Shown here piece after piece: positions 33,419-45,289 of a stretch of 64,000 nt of DNA (position 1 is its first letter; each line of letters starts with the position of its first letter). The notes below the pieces were generated by a model. It was not told where the DNA came from, did no database searches, and saw nothing but the letters and a program-made list of their open reading frames with translations. This stretch comes from Hydnum rufescens UP504. Lineage: Eukaryota; Basidiomycota; Agaricomycetes; Cantharellales; Hydnaceae. The position numbers were made by a program, and so were the translations under genes. The DNA is taken from assembly GCA_014904985.1 (NCBI GenBank), contig MU128943.1:3978-67977 (forward strand), written 5' to 3'.

Positions 33419-34262
33419 ATGTTTGGATGCCTTGTTGCTGGACGAGCTCTGTTCGTGGACAATGTCTGCTCTATGAAGAAGCCCAGAAGATGGCTCACAA
33501 GATCCTTTCTCAGCCAGACTAACCCTGTACAAATCGATGAGACCCAGGGTATTTTCTCCATCCCTTCTCCAGCTACGTGCGTCGGGCTTGAGGATGGCTG
33601 TCTTCATCTTGGGCTTAAATTACACTCATCAGAATCGATCATATCTGCGTCTTTTTGCTCGGAACAGGTAGTATTGTAGTAATTCTCTATGATGTGTAGA
33701 TTCTAAGCCAGCTTCAGTGTCTTTCCCTGAAGGTTATGGAGCGACCGTCCATCTTTATTTACCCGGAAAAGGCTTCCAACTCCTGGGAATGTCAGTTGAG
33801 CCATTGATTCCCCACTCGGTCTAACCTCTGTATTTCAGGATATCCAATGCAAAGCCTTCGGCAATCTTTCGAGTTAGAAATGCGTATGCGGCCGAAAATA
33901 CAGGCATGCTAGCACTCGGAGTTGCCAACACAGTAGACACGGCAAGCACCGATGCCGTTCTCGGTATATCGATCGAACCTTTGGACGTGGTCCTAAGCCA
34001 AGCCGCTTCTATTCATGCTCCCTGGTCCGAAAACAAGGCTATCCCTAACATCCTCACCAGGCGTTCGAACGCCCCTTCTGATCCAACTTACCTCGCCCAA
34101 AGGATTACCCAACATCTCTTCAACTTTCTGTCTTCCTTCTCATCATCCGGTGCCCCCGATGATTATTTTCTCATTCGAATGGCAGACCTTAGGTCCTGGT
34201 ATGAGAAGTTCGTGGCCAAGATTAAGAATGGGGGGGCTGGGTTTCTGGATCGTGAAGAATAA
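33419..34262 (+). CDS. OPI10: Hikeshi/OPI10 family protein
   Basis: Five exons: 33419-33450, 33514-33576, 33633-33667, 33718-33790 and 33839-34262, giving 208 residues. Introns are 48-63 bp with GT and AG ends. The start MFGCLVAGR is the family hallmark. It is followed by DHICVFLLGT, FPEGYGATVHLYLPG, FQLLGMISNAKPSAIFR and a C-terminal RSWYEKFVAK region. In animals Hikeshi carries Hsp70 into the nucleus on heat stress; the yeast homologue Opi10 is linked to inositol phenotypes. Length fits the family (about 200). The C-terminal stretch around 34020-34120 is longer and more variable. It is the first host gene after the transposon nest. Confidence 0.93.
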
Positions 34263-34384
34263 GGAGTATCCTATGATGATCCCGACTAGATAGTGCGCTG
34301 CCATTCGATGTCTTTCAACAAGGTGTTCTGTTCAGTGTACAGAGAGAAATATGCTCCGCGGATTCGGCTACTTCCGCACGTACA

Positions 34385-35623
34385 ATGGCTCGCACCCCAT
34401 CACGAACCCCAACACCCAAGTCATTTCAACCCCCAGGTGATGCTGGCACCTATAGGTGAATGCGATTGGGATACTCTCAGACCTCGGTCGCTCACCTCCT
34501 CCATGCCGTTTTAAAACTGTGTTTTTGCCCTCCAAGAGACCTCTTGTTGTTTGAGGAACGCCTAAAGACCAACGCAGCCCGTCTTCAGAGAAGGAAACGC
34601 AGATATCAGAGTGTGTCCCTTCTCGCCCAAGTGCCTGTTTTCTCACTCCGACTCAAGGATGCTTACAGTATTTCTGATTCATCTTGCCGTCTGCATTCTC
34701 ATCCTTGCTTCTGACGCCACCCTATCGACTAATCTAGTGGCATGGCCACTGAATCATCTTTTACGACTACCGCCTATCTCTCTTCCAGGAGACGTGGTAC
34801 TTCCGACCTATATCACGCATTCCGCATTTCTTGTGGCGGTGACAACTTTGGTACTCTTCTATGCCAGCGGGCTGTATGCGGAGAAAATTAGTTACGCCAA
34901 TCGGTGTGAATTCTTCTAGATATCGCCATCCCTGGATCTGCTTTGCTCATTTTGCCCCGACTTACACTTCCCAGATACGTTCCCCATGCAAATCGCGCAC
35001 TTCGCTCATTTAACATGTATCTGAACGTGCGCAAGCCTCCGATATCCGCACCATGGCCTCCCCATCTCACCCCCCGCTCTCCAACCGAGGAGACTCCTCA
35101 AGCCAATCACCGCGGGAATCCGGATTTTGCTCGTGGTACTCGCCGCACGACCCCTATCAACCCAATACCACCTTCCTCAAATCCTCGCGGTGAACTCATC
35201 TTCACGTCTCGTGTCGATAGGCAATTTCGCGATTCTTATGAGCGTTATCGCGCAGCATTCGAGAGGAAACGTGGCGAACGGGATCTAGCAGATGCCGCAG
35301 CTGCAGCCTCGGCCAGATTCTGGGGCTGGCTTCCAGGGGCCCGAGGAAAACATCCACCATCTCGTAAAGAGGTCGGGGCGGAACGGGCTGATGGTGGAAG
35401 GACCAGTCAGACCCCTAGGAGCTTGACACCGGTCAATAAATCCCCTGGGTCGCCCTCCCCCGGGAGAACGTTGAGAAGGCCACGCTCCCTTTCCGTCGAA
35501 GAGGGTCAGGGGCTAAAATCACAACTTGGTCCCCGACTTCCGGCGATGGTTGCGAACGAAGGAGAGGAATGTTATTCATTTTTACTGGGAAATGCGGAGG
35601 ACCCCGTTCTCATTGGTAGTTAA
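34385..35623 (+). CDS. SPO7: SPO7-like regulatory subunit of the Nem1 phosphatase
   Basis: Four exons: 34385-34455, 34537-34610, 34669-34903 and 34975-35623, giving 342 residues. The start ATG gives MARTPSRTPTPKSF. Features seen: a basic helix DLLLFEERLKTNAARL...RRKRRY, two hydrophobic segments (FLIHLAVCILIL and FLVAVTTLVLFYASGLY), and the signature YVPHANRALRSFN. This order is typical of Spo7, the ER/nuclear-envelope partner of Nem1 that activates the lipin Pah1. The C-terminus is a long, basic, Ser/Pro-rich tail, as in many basidiomycete homologues. The donor of intron 1 (GTGAAT) is chosen because it restores the conserved TYRDLLLFEERL. Confidence 0.85.
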
Positions 35624-36045
35624 TTTCTTAATTTGGGATAAACGGGACCCAAGAACAAATGAACCTTCGTAATCGCATACCTCTGTATAGCCTGAATCTG
35701 TACCCAGGACCCCCGCGAGCTCTAATAGCTCTTTGAAGCGCGGTTCACAGATTTTGGGAGCCTCAACCCGTTCACTAATTTCAGAAGGGCAGATGAGCGC
35801 TGGCGGAGGTCCTCGTTATCTCCACGTGATCGATTACACAAGCATATGGACTTAACCGATCATAGATTGTAAACCATCGATGGTTCCCCAGCAATTCTCA
35901 ATTCGTTATCAACATGGTATGGAGTGGGCCTACCTCTCCAACTCGGTGATAACGAATATATATAGGGATCACTGGCGGTTTCGCCCCTCCGACTCCTAAC
36001 CTGATCCATATCTTGAGTCGCACTATCGATGCCCCTGATAAGGTG
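35624..36045. other. intergenic, no gene seen
   Basis: This is the 3' region of SPO7 and the upstream region of the small gene at 36046. An extra 5' exon of that gene could lie here, but I cannot define one. Confidence 0.4.
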
Positions 36046-36468
36046 ATGGTGATGTCCCAGACTCGATTGGATGGCACCCCGTCGCTCTCTCCAGCAAAAA
36101 CGAAGAGTCTTGATGTCACTACAGAGAGGACAGAAGGGATGGTCAATGAGTTGCAGAAGATTCTTGAGGTGCGGCTGCAGTGGACATACAAACACTGCGG
36201 ATTGCAATCTAGCAGGCTTGTGACCCTAAGTATTGGTTCGTTTCATTCCTAGGAACTTCCCTTTGAGATACCCACTGGAAGCACTCCGGATGTGTATGGA
36301 ATGGACCAGTCGATCATGCTCATAGTGGATAATAACGTCGTGTGGGCGAATGCTGGGCCTCAAGGATGCAGCCCTGGGCCAAGTGGAATCCAGCCGACTG
36401 CTGAGCACCAGAAGAGATTTAGGGAGGCGGTTGTGATTATCGAGAAACTTGTGACCCAATCGCAGTAG
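36046..36468 (+). CDS. small protein of unknown function
   Basis: The model has exons 36046-36168 and 36253-36468 (112 residues), joined across an 84-bp intron with donor GTGCGG. It reads MVMSQTRLDGTPSLSP and later QSIMLIVDNNVVWANAG and EHQKRFREAVVIIEKLV, with a likely C-terminal helix. I do not recognise the family. The frame and splice sites are consistent, but the start is uncertain: ATG 36046 and ATG 36052 are both possible, and further 5' exons are not excluded. No signal peptide or membrane segment is seen. Confidence 0.5.
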
Positions 36469-36806
36469 AGCCACTGTAAATAATTCGACCTGTAAAACGA
36501 TGCGAACCTTCCCCGCTCCCGTAATCCATTTCTCCCTTCGGCCCCCCCTTCACCTGAGCTTACCTATTCTGATTGAGGGGGTTAGCTACCTGCAGCCTAT
36601 TTGGGAGAAAGTAGAAGCAGTCAGGGCCCGGAATCAATGAGTGTCTGTTACAGTAATTCTGATCACGGTTGTTATAATTTTCTTCGTTGTTGGAGGCACC
36701 TCTCGCTTGCTTTTCCTGGATCTCCTTTGGAAGACGACTAAGGAGAAGCAGGAGAGCGCGCATCCTTTATTTCTCCTTCTTCCTTGTCCCGTCCTCGTCA
36801 GTTTCT
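36469..36806. other. intergenic / 5' leader of the downstream gene
   Basis: An open frame extends upstream of ATG 36807, but it has no upstream ATG in frame and reads as low-complexity leader. I treat it as untranslated. Confidence 0.4.
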
Positions 36807-39509
36807 ATGGCGGTCCCGACAGATGCCCGTCACATCAGACGTCCACCCTCTTTTCCCATCACCGCAGAGCTCTCAACTGTTGCGTCCACCCGTTCCAGAC
36901 CTTCCCTCCCGAGGACCACTTCCTCAGGCTCGGATGTACGGCTTAATGCTCCTGCTCTCAGTCTGCACCCTCCATCAGAAAATCGGGACTCTCAGCTGTC
37001 CCCCGGTTTGCCCGTTTCTGGGCCGCTTGGACCGCCCCCTTCTGCCCCACTTCCCGACTTGCCACCTTTTCCTTCTCCCATCGCTCCTAGCACCATTACT
37101 ACCCTCCTCAGAGGCCCAAATGCAGAACGAAGAACAAGCCAGCATGTCGCTGGGGGCGCAACTCGCTCCCCAACAAGCCCTGCGTACAGATCCACCACCA
37201 CTGATTCCCTCCGAGCCAGCTCGGTTGGCGGTCCACCTCCCCCAGTCAGCCACTCGCTCTCCCGATCTGGGGGTGCCTCTCGATCGAGACCTATGTCCGC
37301 GTCTAGCTTTTCTTCACATCTTAGCGCCGCATCGGAGGCTCTGAGCCAAAGTATTATGAGTCTGGACCGAGAGGCTGACGCTCTCGGCATATTAACGTCC
37401 GGTTTGCGTTCAACACCCTCTAAAAACCCCTCCAAAAGACCCGGTGGTCGTCGTTCTGCCAGTTATAATCTTTCTGTTGTCACCTCCCAGGAGCCCTTGG
37501 GGTCCGAATCGGCGTCGCCCGGTCCCAGGATCACCAATCCTTCTACTCGCCGTAAATCCAGCCTTCGTATATTGAAACCACTTCCCAACTTGCCGTCACC
37601 ACAGGAAAAGGAAGAGACTGAGTTCCCCTCCATCTGCCAAAAGAGCCCTGATTCCAGGACTCCCTCCCCAGATATCAGGGAGATGTTAGGATCCATTTCA
37701 CGTCCTCGAAGTCGTAGTCGTTCTCGAACCCGCGCAAGCAGTCTCCATTCATCGCAGTCGAAAAGCTCCCTCGCATCCAGACCTTCCCAGGGCCAGCTGA
37801 CACGGCCTCGGGGAAGCTTGACTCGGTTTATTCCCCCCATTGAGATGATGCCTAATGCTCGCCTTCCACATGTCTCTCCAAAACACCTCCGCTCCGTCCC
37901 CAAGAACCCCTTCTCTGCCACACTATACTCTAGCGATGAAGAGCCAAAATCACGAGAATCGAATGTGATGCCAATTCCGAATGCACTTCCTCAGGATTAT
38001 GGGGCCTCGAGTACAGCTACTTCAGGATGGATTACCCCTATGAGTGGCAGCGAGAGTGAAAGTAGCATTGACCTGCATACTCCCTTACCGTACGTCTTTC
38101 TTTAGGCACTAACTCTATTTCTCGTGACCAAGGCTAACATGATTGGAATCAGACAATTACTAGTGCACAAGGGACTCCTTTCTCCTACGTCCACTGTTGT
38201 TCGCTCCATGGGCCCCGAAAACGTGCCTCGCAAACCAACTGACCTCCGCAAACGCCGGCACCGCGATGGGAAGTTGCTGCGCGAGGGTGTTGGGCTCACG
38301 ACCGGCCTTGGATGGTCTGATTCTGAAGACGAAGATGCGCCTGGACCCCTAAGACGTCGCATAAGCAACATGCTTCTCCGGAAGTCGAATACTGCAATTC
38401 CCATTGTCGAATCTGCATCGGCACCTGTGGTCTCAGCATCTCTCGGAATGTTTCCATCATCCGCCACAATGGCTAGCCTCAGTTCGCGGAGCTCCCTTAC
38501 CTCGCGTTCAAGCAGTTTCTGGGAAGGGATAATTGACAGTCCTCAAAGACCGTTTGAGCCATTGCCCATCACTCCAGACGTCACGCCTGATTCCTCCACT
38601 AATAGTATGGATACTAAACTATCTATGACACGTGATGGTGATGCCCTTCCAACAGCCACTGAACTTCGACCGAGTCTCCGTAAAAAGTCTTCCATTCCGT
38701 TGCCGTTCAGTATTCCTTCCCCGTCGTCTGCTCCGCACGAATCGTCCCGGTCTAATGGCGACGACGACAGCCTTTCCGCAGCTGAGGCTGCGTATCGTGC
38801 AAGTAGGGATCTTACCCAGAGTATCAAGCACATATCACGCGTTGGTTCGTCCCAAAGTAGTCGGGACTCAATGATGAGCACTTCATCCGGGGTGACCGAA
38901 TTTGGTGTCTTGCGCACTCAACGTAGCCTAAGTGGCCCTACCGCTCCACCACCCTCTGCCTTCCACTTTCCGGTAAATGCAAATAATCGTTCAATTTCTC
39001 AACCTAATGAAATCACTCTGGCTTCAACATCCGACTCTCCTGGAACTTCCGGGCCCTTGGCGCAGACCGCCAAGTTGAGTAAAGGGTTCCCGTCGTCCTC
39101 TTCTACTCACTCGATGACTCTCTCATGTTCAAGTACCGGATCAATCACGAGCCCCTCAATCACGACTGGGATGTCTGCGATTGCAGGTGTGGAATACACG
39201 CCGGAGGCTGATCCGGCGAACGCACAAGCGCGGCAGATACGTCACCCTCCGAGACGACTGATCCTTCGCCCTTCCTTGCCCCTGATCACAACGCGGTCTC
39301 TCCATCTGGGAAGCACCGGGGGTTCATCCGTGCCCATCTCGCAGCGCTCGAATTCCGCGGATTCAAACAAACAAACTGCGACAGGCGTATCTCTCTACCC
39401 CCCCGCGCCTCCACAAAATCTTGTGCCTACCCAGTCGGGCGCGATAAGATCCCCCCCGACACGCTCACTTCCCCGCCGGCCTTCCGTCATGCTTGTGAAT
39501 GGCCCATAA
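36807..39509 (+). CDS. large Ser/Pro-rich disordered protein, unknown function
   Basis: Two exons, 36807-38089 and 38153-39509, encode 879 residues starting MAVPTDARHIRRPPSFP. The 63-bp intron has donor GTACGT and acceptor AATCAG. The protein is dominated by Ser, Pro, Thr and Arg, with an SR-rich patch (SRPRSRSRSRTRASS) and no recognised domain. The best-ordered part is around the splice junction (LVHKGLLSP...GLGWSDSEDED...RRRISNMLLRKSN), which may be a short conserved motif. Such proteins in basidiomycetes are often scaffold or cell-polarity factors, but that is a guess. Confidence 0.75.
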
Positions 39510-40146
39510 GGCATTCTGGGCGGTATTTATTAGTTGCCTTGCCACCTAGGCTTGGTGACGCCAATGTTCATTCCACAGGTGACTTTGTTTGACGTACATT
39601 TTCGATTAACAATCTTCTGATGCTGCTCGAACTTTGTGGGTGTTTGACCCTGTCGGGCACCTCCGGCGTTTTGGGTGTTCCCTTATCATCCCATCCTCTT
39701 TGCTGTCCCTAGTTTTTACTTGTTGGCAAATTCCAAGTTGCTGTTCCTTCAACTTTCATTTGTCACTGTTTTTGCAAGCTTTTCTAGTTGTTGTTTACAT
39801 ACATCTAATATTCATACTGTTCGGGTTGGGAAGCCATCGGGCCATGCCCATGTGTCCATGAGATTGAAAGGCTATACCAGTCTAATAGACCGTTCTTCTA
39901 TAATCTAGGGTCGCTATGGACGCCCTGGCCTCAGGCTTATTGAGGAATAAAAACATCGAACTAGGAACAGTAGGTGAAGGCCACTGATGGCAAGAATCCG
40001 CGTAGGACACTCGCATGTAATCCCCGAGCATTACCAGGTGATTCATTGAGCTTTGTGGAACCAAGAGTCGCTTGATCAAAAATTGTGGTGAAAGACTGTA
40101 CTGGTGAATTTTTGGAATTCAGCCAACCCTATTAATACTTGGGAGA
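39510..40146. other. convergent 3' regions, no gene seen
   Basis: Short open frames at 39634-39908 are T-rich and look like untranslated sequence. The neighbouring genes converge here. Confidence 0.45.
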
Positions 40147-41074
40147 TCAATCCACCTCGCTCCCGGCTCTACCATTCTTCACTGTCGTCTTTTTCCGTAC
40201 TCCGCTTCGTTTCGCTAAAAGAGCTGGTGTTTTCCCTCTTGAAGATAAATCCGGATGTCCACTAATCCCTGCGCCCGTCCCCAAGGGAACCATGATAGGG
40301 CCCGGCGTAGGAAGGGATGCACCGCTCAATAAACTCCAAAATGAATCATACGTCTGGGCTCCGCCATCACTAGGACCCCTGGGATGCTGACTGTGCCACA
40401 TCACTGGCGAGCGAGAGGTACTATTTCCATGAATCGATACAGGAGCGGGACCCAGTCTTGACAGGTTGGTCATTGAATATGGATTCGTGCCCAGCGCAGA
40501 TGTTACTGATGAGGATACGCGCAACGTTCCGGAATTTATATGACTTGCAGCAGGCGTGGGTGGTTGAGTGGGAGGGGCGGGAGAACCTCGAGCAGAGACA
40601 GGGAGGGAGCGCGTGTGGATATTGGCATAGTTTGAGGAGGCGGTCAGTGCGAGGGCTGTGGAAGGCGAAGGGCTGTATGGGGAATAGTAGGCTGTGCCCC
40701 CAGGTCGCTTCCCGATGGAATCCGTGGCAGCTGGTGTTGCCCCTATGATGGATGGTGATTTCGAGATCGCTCGAGGGATGGACCTAGTAGGGAGAGAAAG
40801 AAGAGAGGACTTCGACCCTGCTGAGGACGGCATTGTGCCTGTCCTGGGCTTCATGTTTGCTTCGTCAACGGGGTCCGTCGGGGAGCGGGCTCGATAGTGG
40901 TGAAAATATAAGTTCTCCACCTCGTTCAGATTCTGTCGCATCTATATTGATTATGAATTTGTCGTAGCATAGATAGGGAAGAGGTATACAGACCCATCCA
41001 TGGTCAACTTTTAACCGAGCGTACTGTAATCTGGTCTGAAGCTGCTGCCTGAGCTGTGGAGGAGAGCTGAACAT
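40147..41074 (-). CDS. Pro/Ser-rich protein of unknown function
   Basis: Two exons on the minus strand, 41074-40994 and 40941-40147, give 291 residues. The 52-bp intron has donor GTCTGT and acceptor AATATAG. The N-terminus MFSSPPQLRQQLQTRLQYAR...VDHGW|MRQNLNEVENLYFHH is helix-forming and looks conserved. The rest is Ser/Pro/Thr-rich with a basic C-terminus (LLAKRSGVRKKTTVKNG). I do not recognise the family. It is divergent from RAD6, with 190 bp between the two start codons. Confidence 0.7.
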
Positions 41075-41264
41075 GGCAGGGTAAAATCAGACTCTGAAGG
41101 GCGTACGAGGTGTAGCTTGGCTTTGTCTGCTTGGTTATGGCGCTTGACTTCGTTGCTGGGATCACCCGAGTCCATTGGGATCCCCCCTGAATACATGGAG
41201 GCTATGGCTTGGTTTCGCGCCCAGGTTGAGAGTCACGTGCATTCACCTTACATCCCTCCCTGAC
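41075..41264. promoter_or_regulatory. shared divergent promoter region
   Basis: Only 190 bp separate the start codons of the unknown gene (minus) and RAD6 (plus), so both promoters must lie here or overlap the genes. No specific factor site is claimed. Confidence 0.45.
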
Positions 41265-41961
41265 ATGGTGAGCAACAACGGTGAAGGAGATCACTGTGGC
41301 CATCGCTAAGCCGATCCTGTCGTTTCATCCCCCTAGTCTACTCCTTGTCGTCGGCGTCTGATTCGGGACTTCAAGAAACTGTCATCGGACCCACCACAGG
41401 GCATCTCTGGCGCACCATGCAATGATAACCTGATGCTCTGGAACGCAGTCATCTTTGGCCCCGGTACTTGTCGAGGCTCTTTGTCCTCAGCGTATCTGAG
41501 TCCCATCCCTCTACAGTTGATACCCCTTTCGAGGACGGCACTTTCAAGCTCCTCCTCACGTTCGAGGAGTCCTATCCAAACAAACCCCCTACAGTCAAAT
41601 TCCTTTCCCGCATGTTTCATCCAAACGTATACGCGAACGGGGAGCTCTGCCTAGATATTCTACAGAATCGGTGGTCTCCAACTTATGATGTCGCTGCGAT
41701 CCTCACAAGTATCCAAAGTCTCCTTCATGACCCCAATCCTAACAGGTGCCCAAGGCATGGCTATGTTCCTCGATCGATTTACTGATCCCCAACCACTTAT
41801 TTAGTCCTGCGAATGCAGAGGCCGCCCAGCTGTATCGCGAAAACATGAAAGAGTATGTGCGTCGAGTGAAGGCCACGGTAGAGGAGTCCTGGCTAGACGC
41901 GGGAGAAGTTGTAGAGGATGAAGGGGAGGAGGAGATAGTGGAGTCTCAACCCAGCGCCTAG
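41265..41961 (+). CDS. RAD6: ubiquitin-conjugating enzyme E2, Rad6/Ubc2
   Basis: Four exons: 41265-41267 (ATG alone), 41337-41463, 41517-41745 and 41805-41961, giving 171 residues. The protein starts [16 protein letters not shown]. It contains HPN-type [14 protein letters not shown] with the active cysteine at residue 88 (the yeast Rad6 position), then [33 protein letters not shown]. The C-terminus is acidic ([12 protein letters not shown]), as in yeast Rad6, although shorter. It monoubiquitinates histone H2B (with Bre1) and PCNA (with Rad18) in fungi. A separate first exon consisting of only the ATG is required by the splice sites and conserved N-terminus. Confidence 0.95.
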
Positions 41962-42126
41962 TTATTGCCCCCCTGGTGCGGTTGCGGTGGGCGCCGTTGA
42001 GGAGGTCATGGTTTTTGTGTACTAATCTTACATAAGCTTCTCGGAGATATTTCGGCCGTAGGTCACGTGTCACCGCCCCTTTTTTCGGCTCAGATCGGGA
42101 TTTTCCAAAAATAGATTTCCTTATCG

Positions 42127-43748
42127 ATGAATCTACGGTTGGACAGTCTGAGGGCGGGTGCTCTCCGTACTATAATGTCCACAGCCTTCTCCCCAAGCTC
42201 TCTTAACCCTTCCGTCTTGAACGTGCAGTATGCCGTTCGCGGCCCACTGGCTATCAGGGCTGAGGAATACCGCAGCAGGATCAAAAAAGATCCACATGGG
42301 CATGGCCTTCCCTTCGACCAGGTCGTCACGGCAAACATTGGCAACCCACAGCAGGCTGGGCTGGATCAAAAACCACTCACTTTTGGGAGACAGGTCCACT
42401 CTTTCACACCATGTTTTTCATCTCGAAATTCTAACAGTTTCTGCGCTCAGATCGCAGCCTTGCTTGAATATCCTCCGCTCATGGACTCAGGGAAAAGCCT
42501 GTTTCCTCCGGACGTCATTCAACGTGCTAGAGAGTTGTATGCAGAAATTGGCTCCATCGGTGCATACTCTCAGAGTCAGGGTGTCCCCTTTATTCGCCAA
42601 AATGTTGCAAAATTTATTCACAGTATGTGATGGCTATCTAATCGGGGATTCCTACAGCCCTGTGGTCAGTTCCTAATATTACATGTTTAGCCCGCGATGG
42701 ATACCCTTCCAATCCCTCGGACATATTCCTCACTGCTGGGGCGTCGGCCGGTGTTTCACTCATTATAAACATGCTCATCGCCAGTCCGTCCACTGGGATT
42801 CTTATTCCAATCCCCCAATATCCCCTCTACACCGCAGCCCTCGCCCAACACAAAGGTGTACCGATTCCCTATTATTTGGACGAATCCAATGGATGGTCCA
42901 CTGACCCTCAGGATATTGAAATGGCTATCGCAAAGGCATCCGGGCAGGGCACCCAAGTTAAAGCCCTTGTGATCATTAATCCTGGTAATCCAACAGGGGC
43001 CGTGCTCCGGTCCTCCACCATGCAGGATGTTCTGCGAGTGTGCGAGCGTCATAATTTGGTGCTACTCGCCGACGAAGTCTATCAATCCAATATCCATGAT
43101 CCTGCCCAACCTTTCGTCTCATTTAAAAAGGTCTTGCGTGCATCGAATTCACCCGTTCCTCTCGTATCTTTTCATTCTATTTCCAAGGGTGTGACCGGCG
43201 AATGTGGACGCCGAGGGGGGTACTTTGAACTGGTCAACGTTCCGGAAGAAACCAAGGCTCTCGTATACAAGATGTTAAGCGTTGGACTCTGCCCACCTCT
43301 TGGCGGCCAAGTCGGCGTCGATTGTCTTGTACGGCCGCCGATTCCAGGGGAATACTCCTATCCTCTGTGGAAGGAGGAGACCGATGCCATCCACTCGGCG
43401 TTGGCATCGCGGACACATATCATAGCCACTCGCCTTGATGCGCTTCCCGGTGTCTCATGCGTGGCTGCACCAGGGGCAATGTATCTCTTCCCGCAATTAC
43501 AACTTCCCGATGCGGCTATCGAGGCCGCCAAGGTCGCTGGCCATGAACCCGATGAATTCTATACCCTGGAATTACTTGATCAGACCGGAATTTGCGCTGT
43601 CCCAGGAAGTGGATTTGGACAAAAGGAAGGGGAGGCCCATTTCCGATTGACGTGCTTATCTGCAGGGGTAGAAGAGTACATTGGCAAGCTTGAAACTTTC
43701 CAACGATCTTTCTGGAAGAAGTACGGGGGAGAGCTCGCCAAGGCCTAG
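42127..43748 (+). CDS. ALT1: alanine aminotransferase (PLP-dependent)
   Basis: Three exons, 42127-42393, 42451-42622 and 42691-43748, give 498 residues. Class I/II aminotransferase features in order: ANIGNPQQ near the N-terminus, YSQSQGVPFIR, GASAGVSLIINML, IINPGNPTGAVL, LLADEVYQSNI, and the PLP lysine in SFHSISKGVTGECGRRGGY, which is typical of alanine aminotransferases. It interconverts alanine + 2-oxoglutarate and pyruvate + glutamate. The first residues (MNLRLDSLRAGALRTIM) are Arg/Leu-rich without acids except D6, compatible with a weak mitochondrial presequence; M17 is an alternative cytosolic start. Intron 1 (57 bp) is open in frame, but removing it restores the conserved RQ-IAALLEYP. 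Confidence 0.93.
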
Positions 43749-44136
43749 AATTCCGTGTAGTTGTGCTCCATACAGTCTTCCTTTCATCAGAAGTCATAGA
43801 TTGTGAATAAAGTCATGCTCTGTGATTTTTTGGGGTCTCTATTGTCCAGGATGTGTACTGTAGATATTTAGCATTTTCTGAGGTCAATGTTGTTTGCAGA
43901 TGCTCCCTAGTTTTTGGTACACAAACTATATGGCTCTCAGTATCCCTGGTATATATCTCACATCAACATGGCCCTAATATATTACAGTGCTCCTAGGATG
44001 TCTCTAATTATAAAACTGTTAATTGACACTTGAAGGCTGTAAAGGGTGTACTACCTTAATGCAAGTCAACCTTCCAGGGCTTGAAATGCTAAATTAATCT
44101 TGGCTCACTGGAATACCATTGACAATCTGCCTGCCA
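43749..44136. other. convergent 3' region, no gene seen
   Basis: AT-rich sequence between the stop codons of the aminotransferase and DGK1. An AATAAA occurs at about 43807, a possible polyadenylation signal for the aminotransferase. Confidence 0.45.
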
Positions 44137-45222
44137 CTAAAATATCCGTGATATAAGATCTAGCCCGGATGTAAATGCCCAAATTGCTCCGCCCCCGATT
44201 GTTGGGAGCGTCAAATTATCATCCAGAAACCCTAAGTCTTTCCGGAGGTCAGCGGAACATACTTGATTGAAGACCCCTTCCATACCTAAGGCTTCCGTGA
44301 TGCTTGTAATAATTCCAACTCCGACACTTAGAAACACCAGGCCGCCGAAGCCCCCAGTCTTCTGTTGTTGCCAATTCCACACAGGGGGCCCGAGTTCGCC
44401 ACCCATCCCCCGGGACCCAGATCCCCAAAAGGTAGCTGAAATGACCAGTGCCGTAAGAAATGCAGCGGCAGAGCCAGCGAGGGACTTGCGAGTAGCCAAA
44501 GGGAACACTCCAAAGAGCGTCTTGGGAAGCTTCATCGTCCGATGACCGTAAAGACGCCCGAAGACCGAGGCTGCAGTGTCAGCCCAGGATAGACTGCTAT
44601 CTCGGGTCAAAAACGAGAGATAAAATCAGGGCGTCTTGACTCACATCAGGATGGAGACCACGGCGACATCTCGAGGATAGAGGGTAAGAACGAATATAAC
44701 TCCTATGAGATACCACACAACGCCATTAATCCTGGTCTACATGATAGAAAAAGTCAAAGGGTGTGCGAATGAATTCAAAACAAGGATTGTGGCAGACTTT
44801 TTCAGAATCCCGCATGAAGGCTCGCAAAACGCGCTCGTACAGTCGCTCAAAGGGAGCATTGCGTAGCCGAATGAAATCAGCGGAAGCCACTACCATTAGT
44901 GCACCAGTAAGGGTGAGAATGATGATTTTGAGAGAAGCCGGGCGAAGAAGGTACAGCACTACAGTCACAACCCCTGGAAAGCGCTTCGTAAGAGGGAAAT
45001 GCATTGCAGGGCCATCACTCGACGCGAACCTGGAGATCCGTGGAGGATTTTTCTAGGAACCTCCAAGTTTATACCCGGCCGCCGGGGAACAGTGCCTTTG
45101 CCAGTCGATGCTGGGTCAGCAGGATCCTTCAGAGGGATCCATTGTCTTCGTTTCAGGACCGCGTCATCCGATGCTGAATGCACTGTCTGGGAAGGATCGT
45201 ACTGGCCCATATTCTCCTTCAT
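44137..45222 (-). CDS. DGK1: CTP-dependent diacylglycerol kinase, Dgk1-like
   Basis: Four exons on the minus strand: 45222-45030, 44973-44798, 44736-44645 and 44596-44137, giving 306 residues. Introns are 48-61 bp. Conserved blocks: LEVPRKILHGSPG, ADFIRLRNAPFERLYERVLRAFMR, NGVVWYLIGV, YPRDVAVVSILISLSWADTAASVFGRLYG, and RKSLAGSAAAFL. It has several hydrophobic segments. The family phosphorylates diacylglycerol with CTP at the ER/nuclear membrane and opposes the Pah1 phosphatase activated by Nem1-Spo7. The N-terminal 50 residues are variable, and the start at 45222 is chosen as the first ATG in frame. Confidence 0.88.
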
Positions 45223-45289
45223 GCTAGACTCGAAGGAGCCGACCAGGCGTCTATCAACGGAAAACGAACGAAAATTATGATGGTGGTGA

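Noticed and set aside
36013..36252. Single-exon version of the small gene after SPO7
   Set aside because: It requires a TTG start and ends in a stop that a GT-AG intron removes; the spliced model extends into a clean second exon.
42394..42450. Reading through the first aminotransferase intron (57 bp, no stop)
   Set aside because: The translated insert HSFTPCFSSRNS breaks a conserved alignment, while removing it by GT-AG splicing restores RQ-IAALLEYP.
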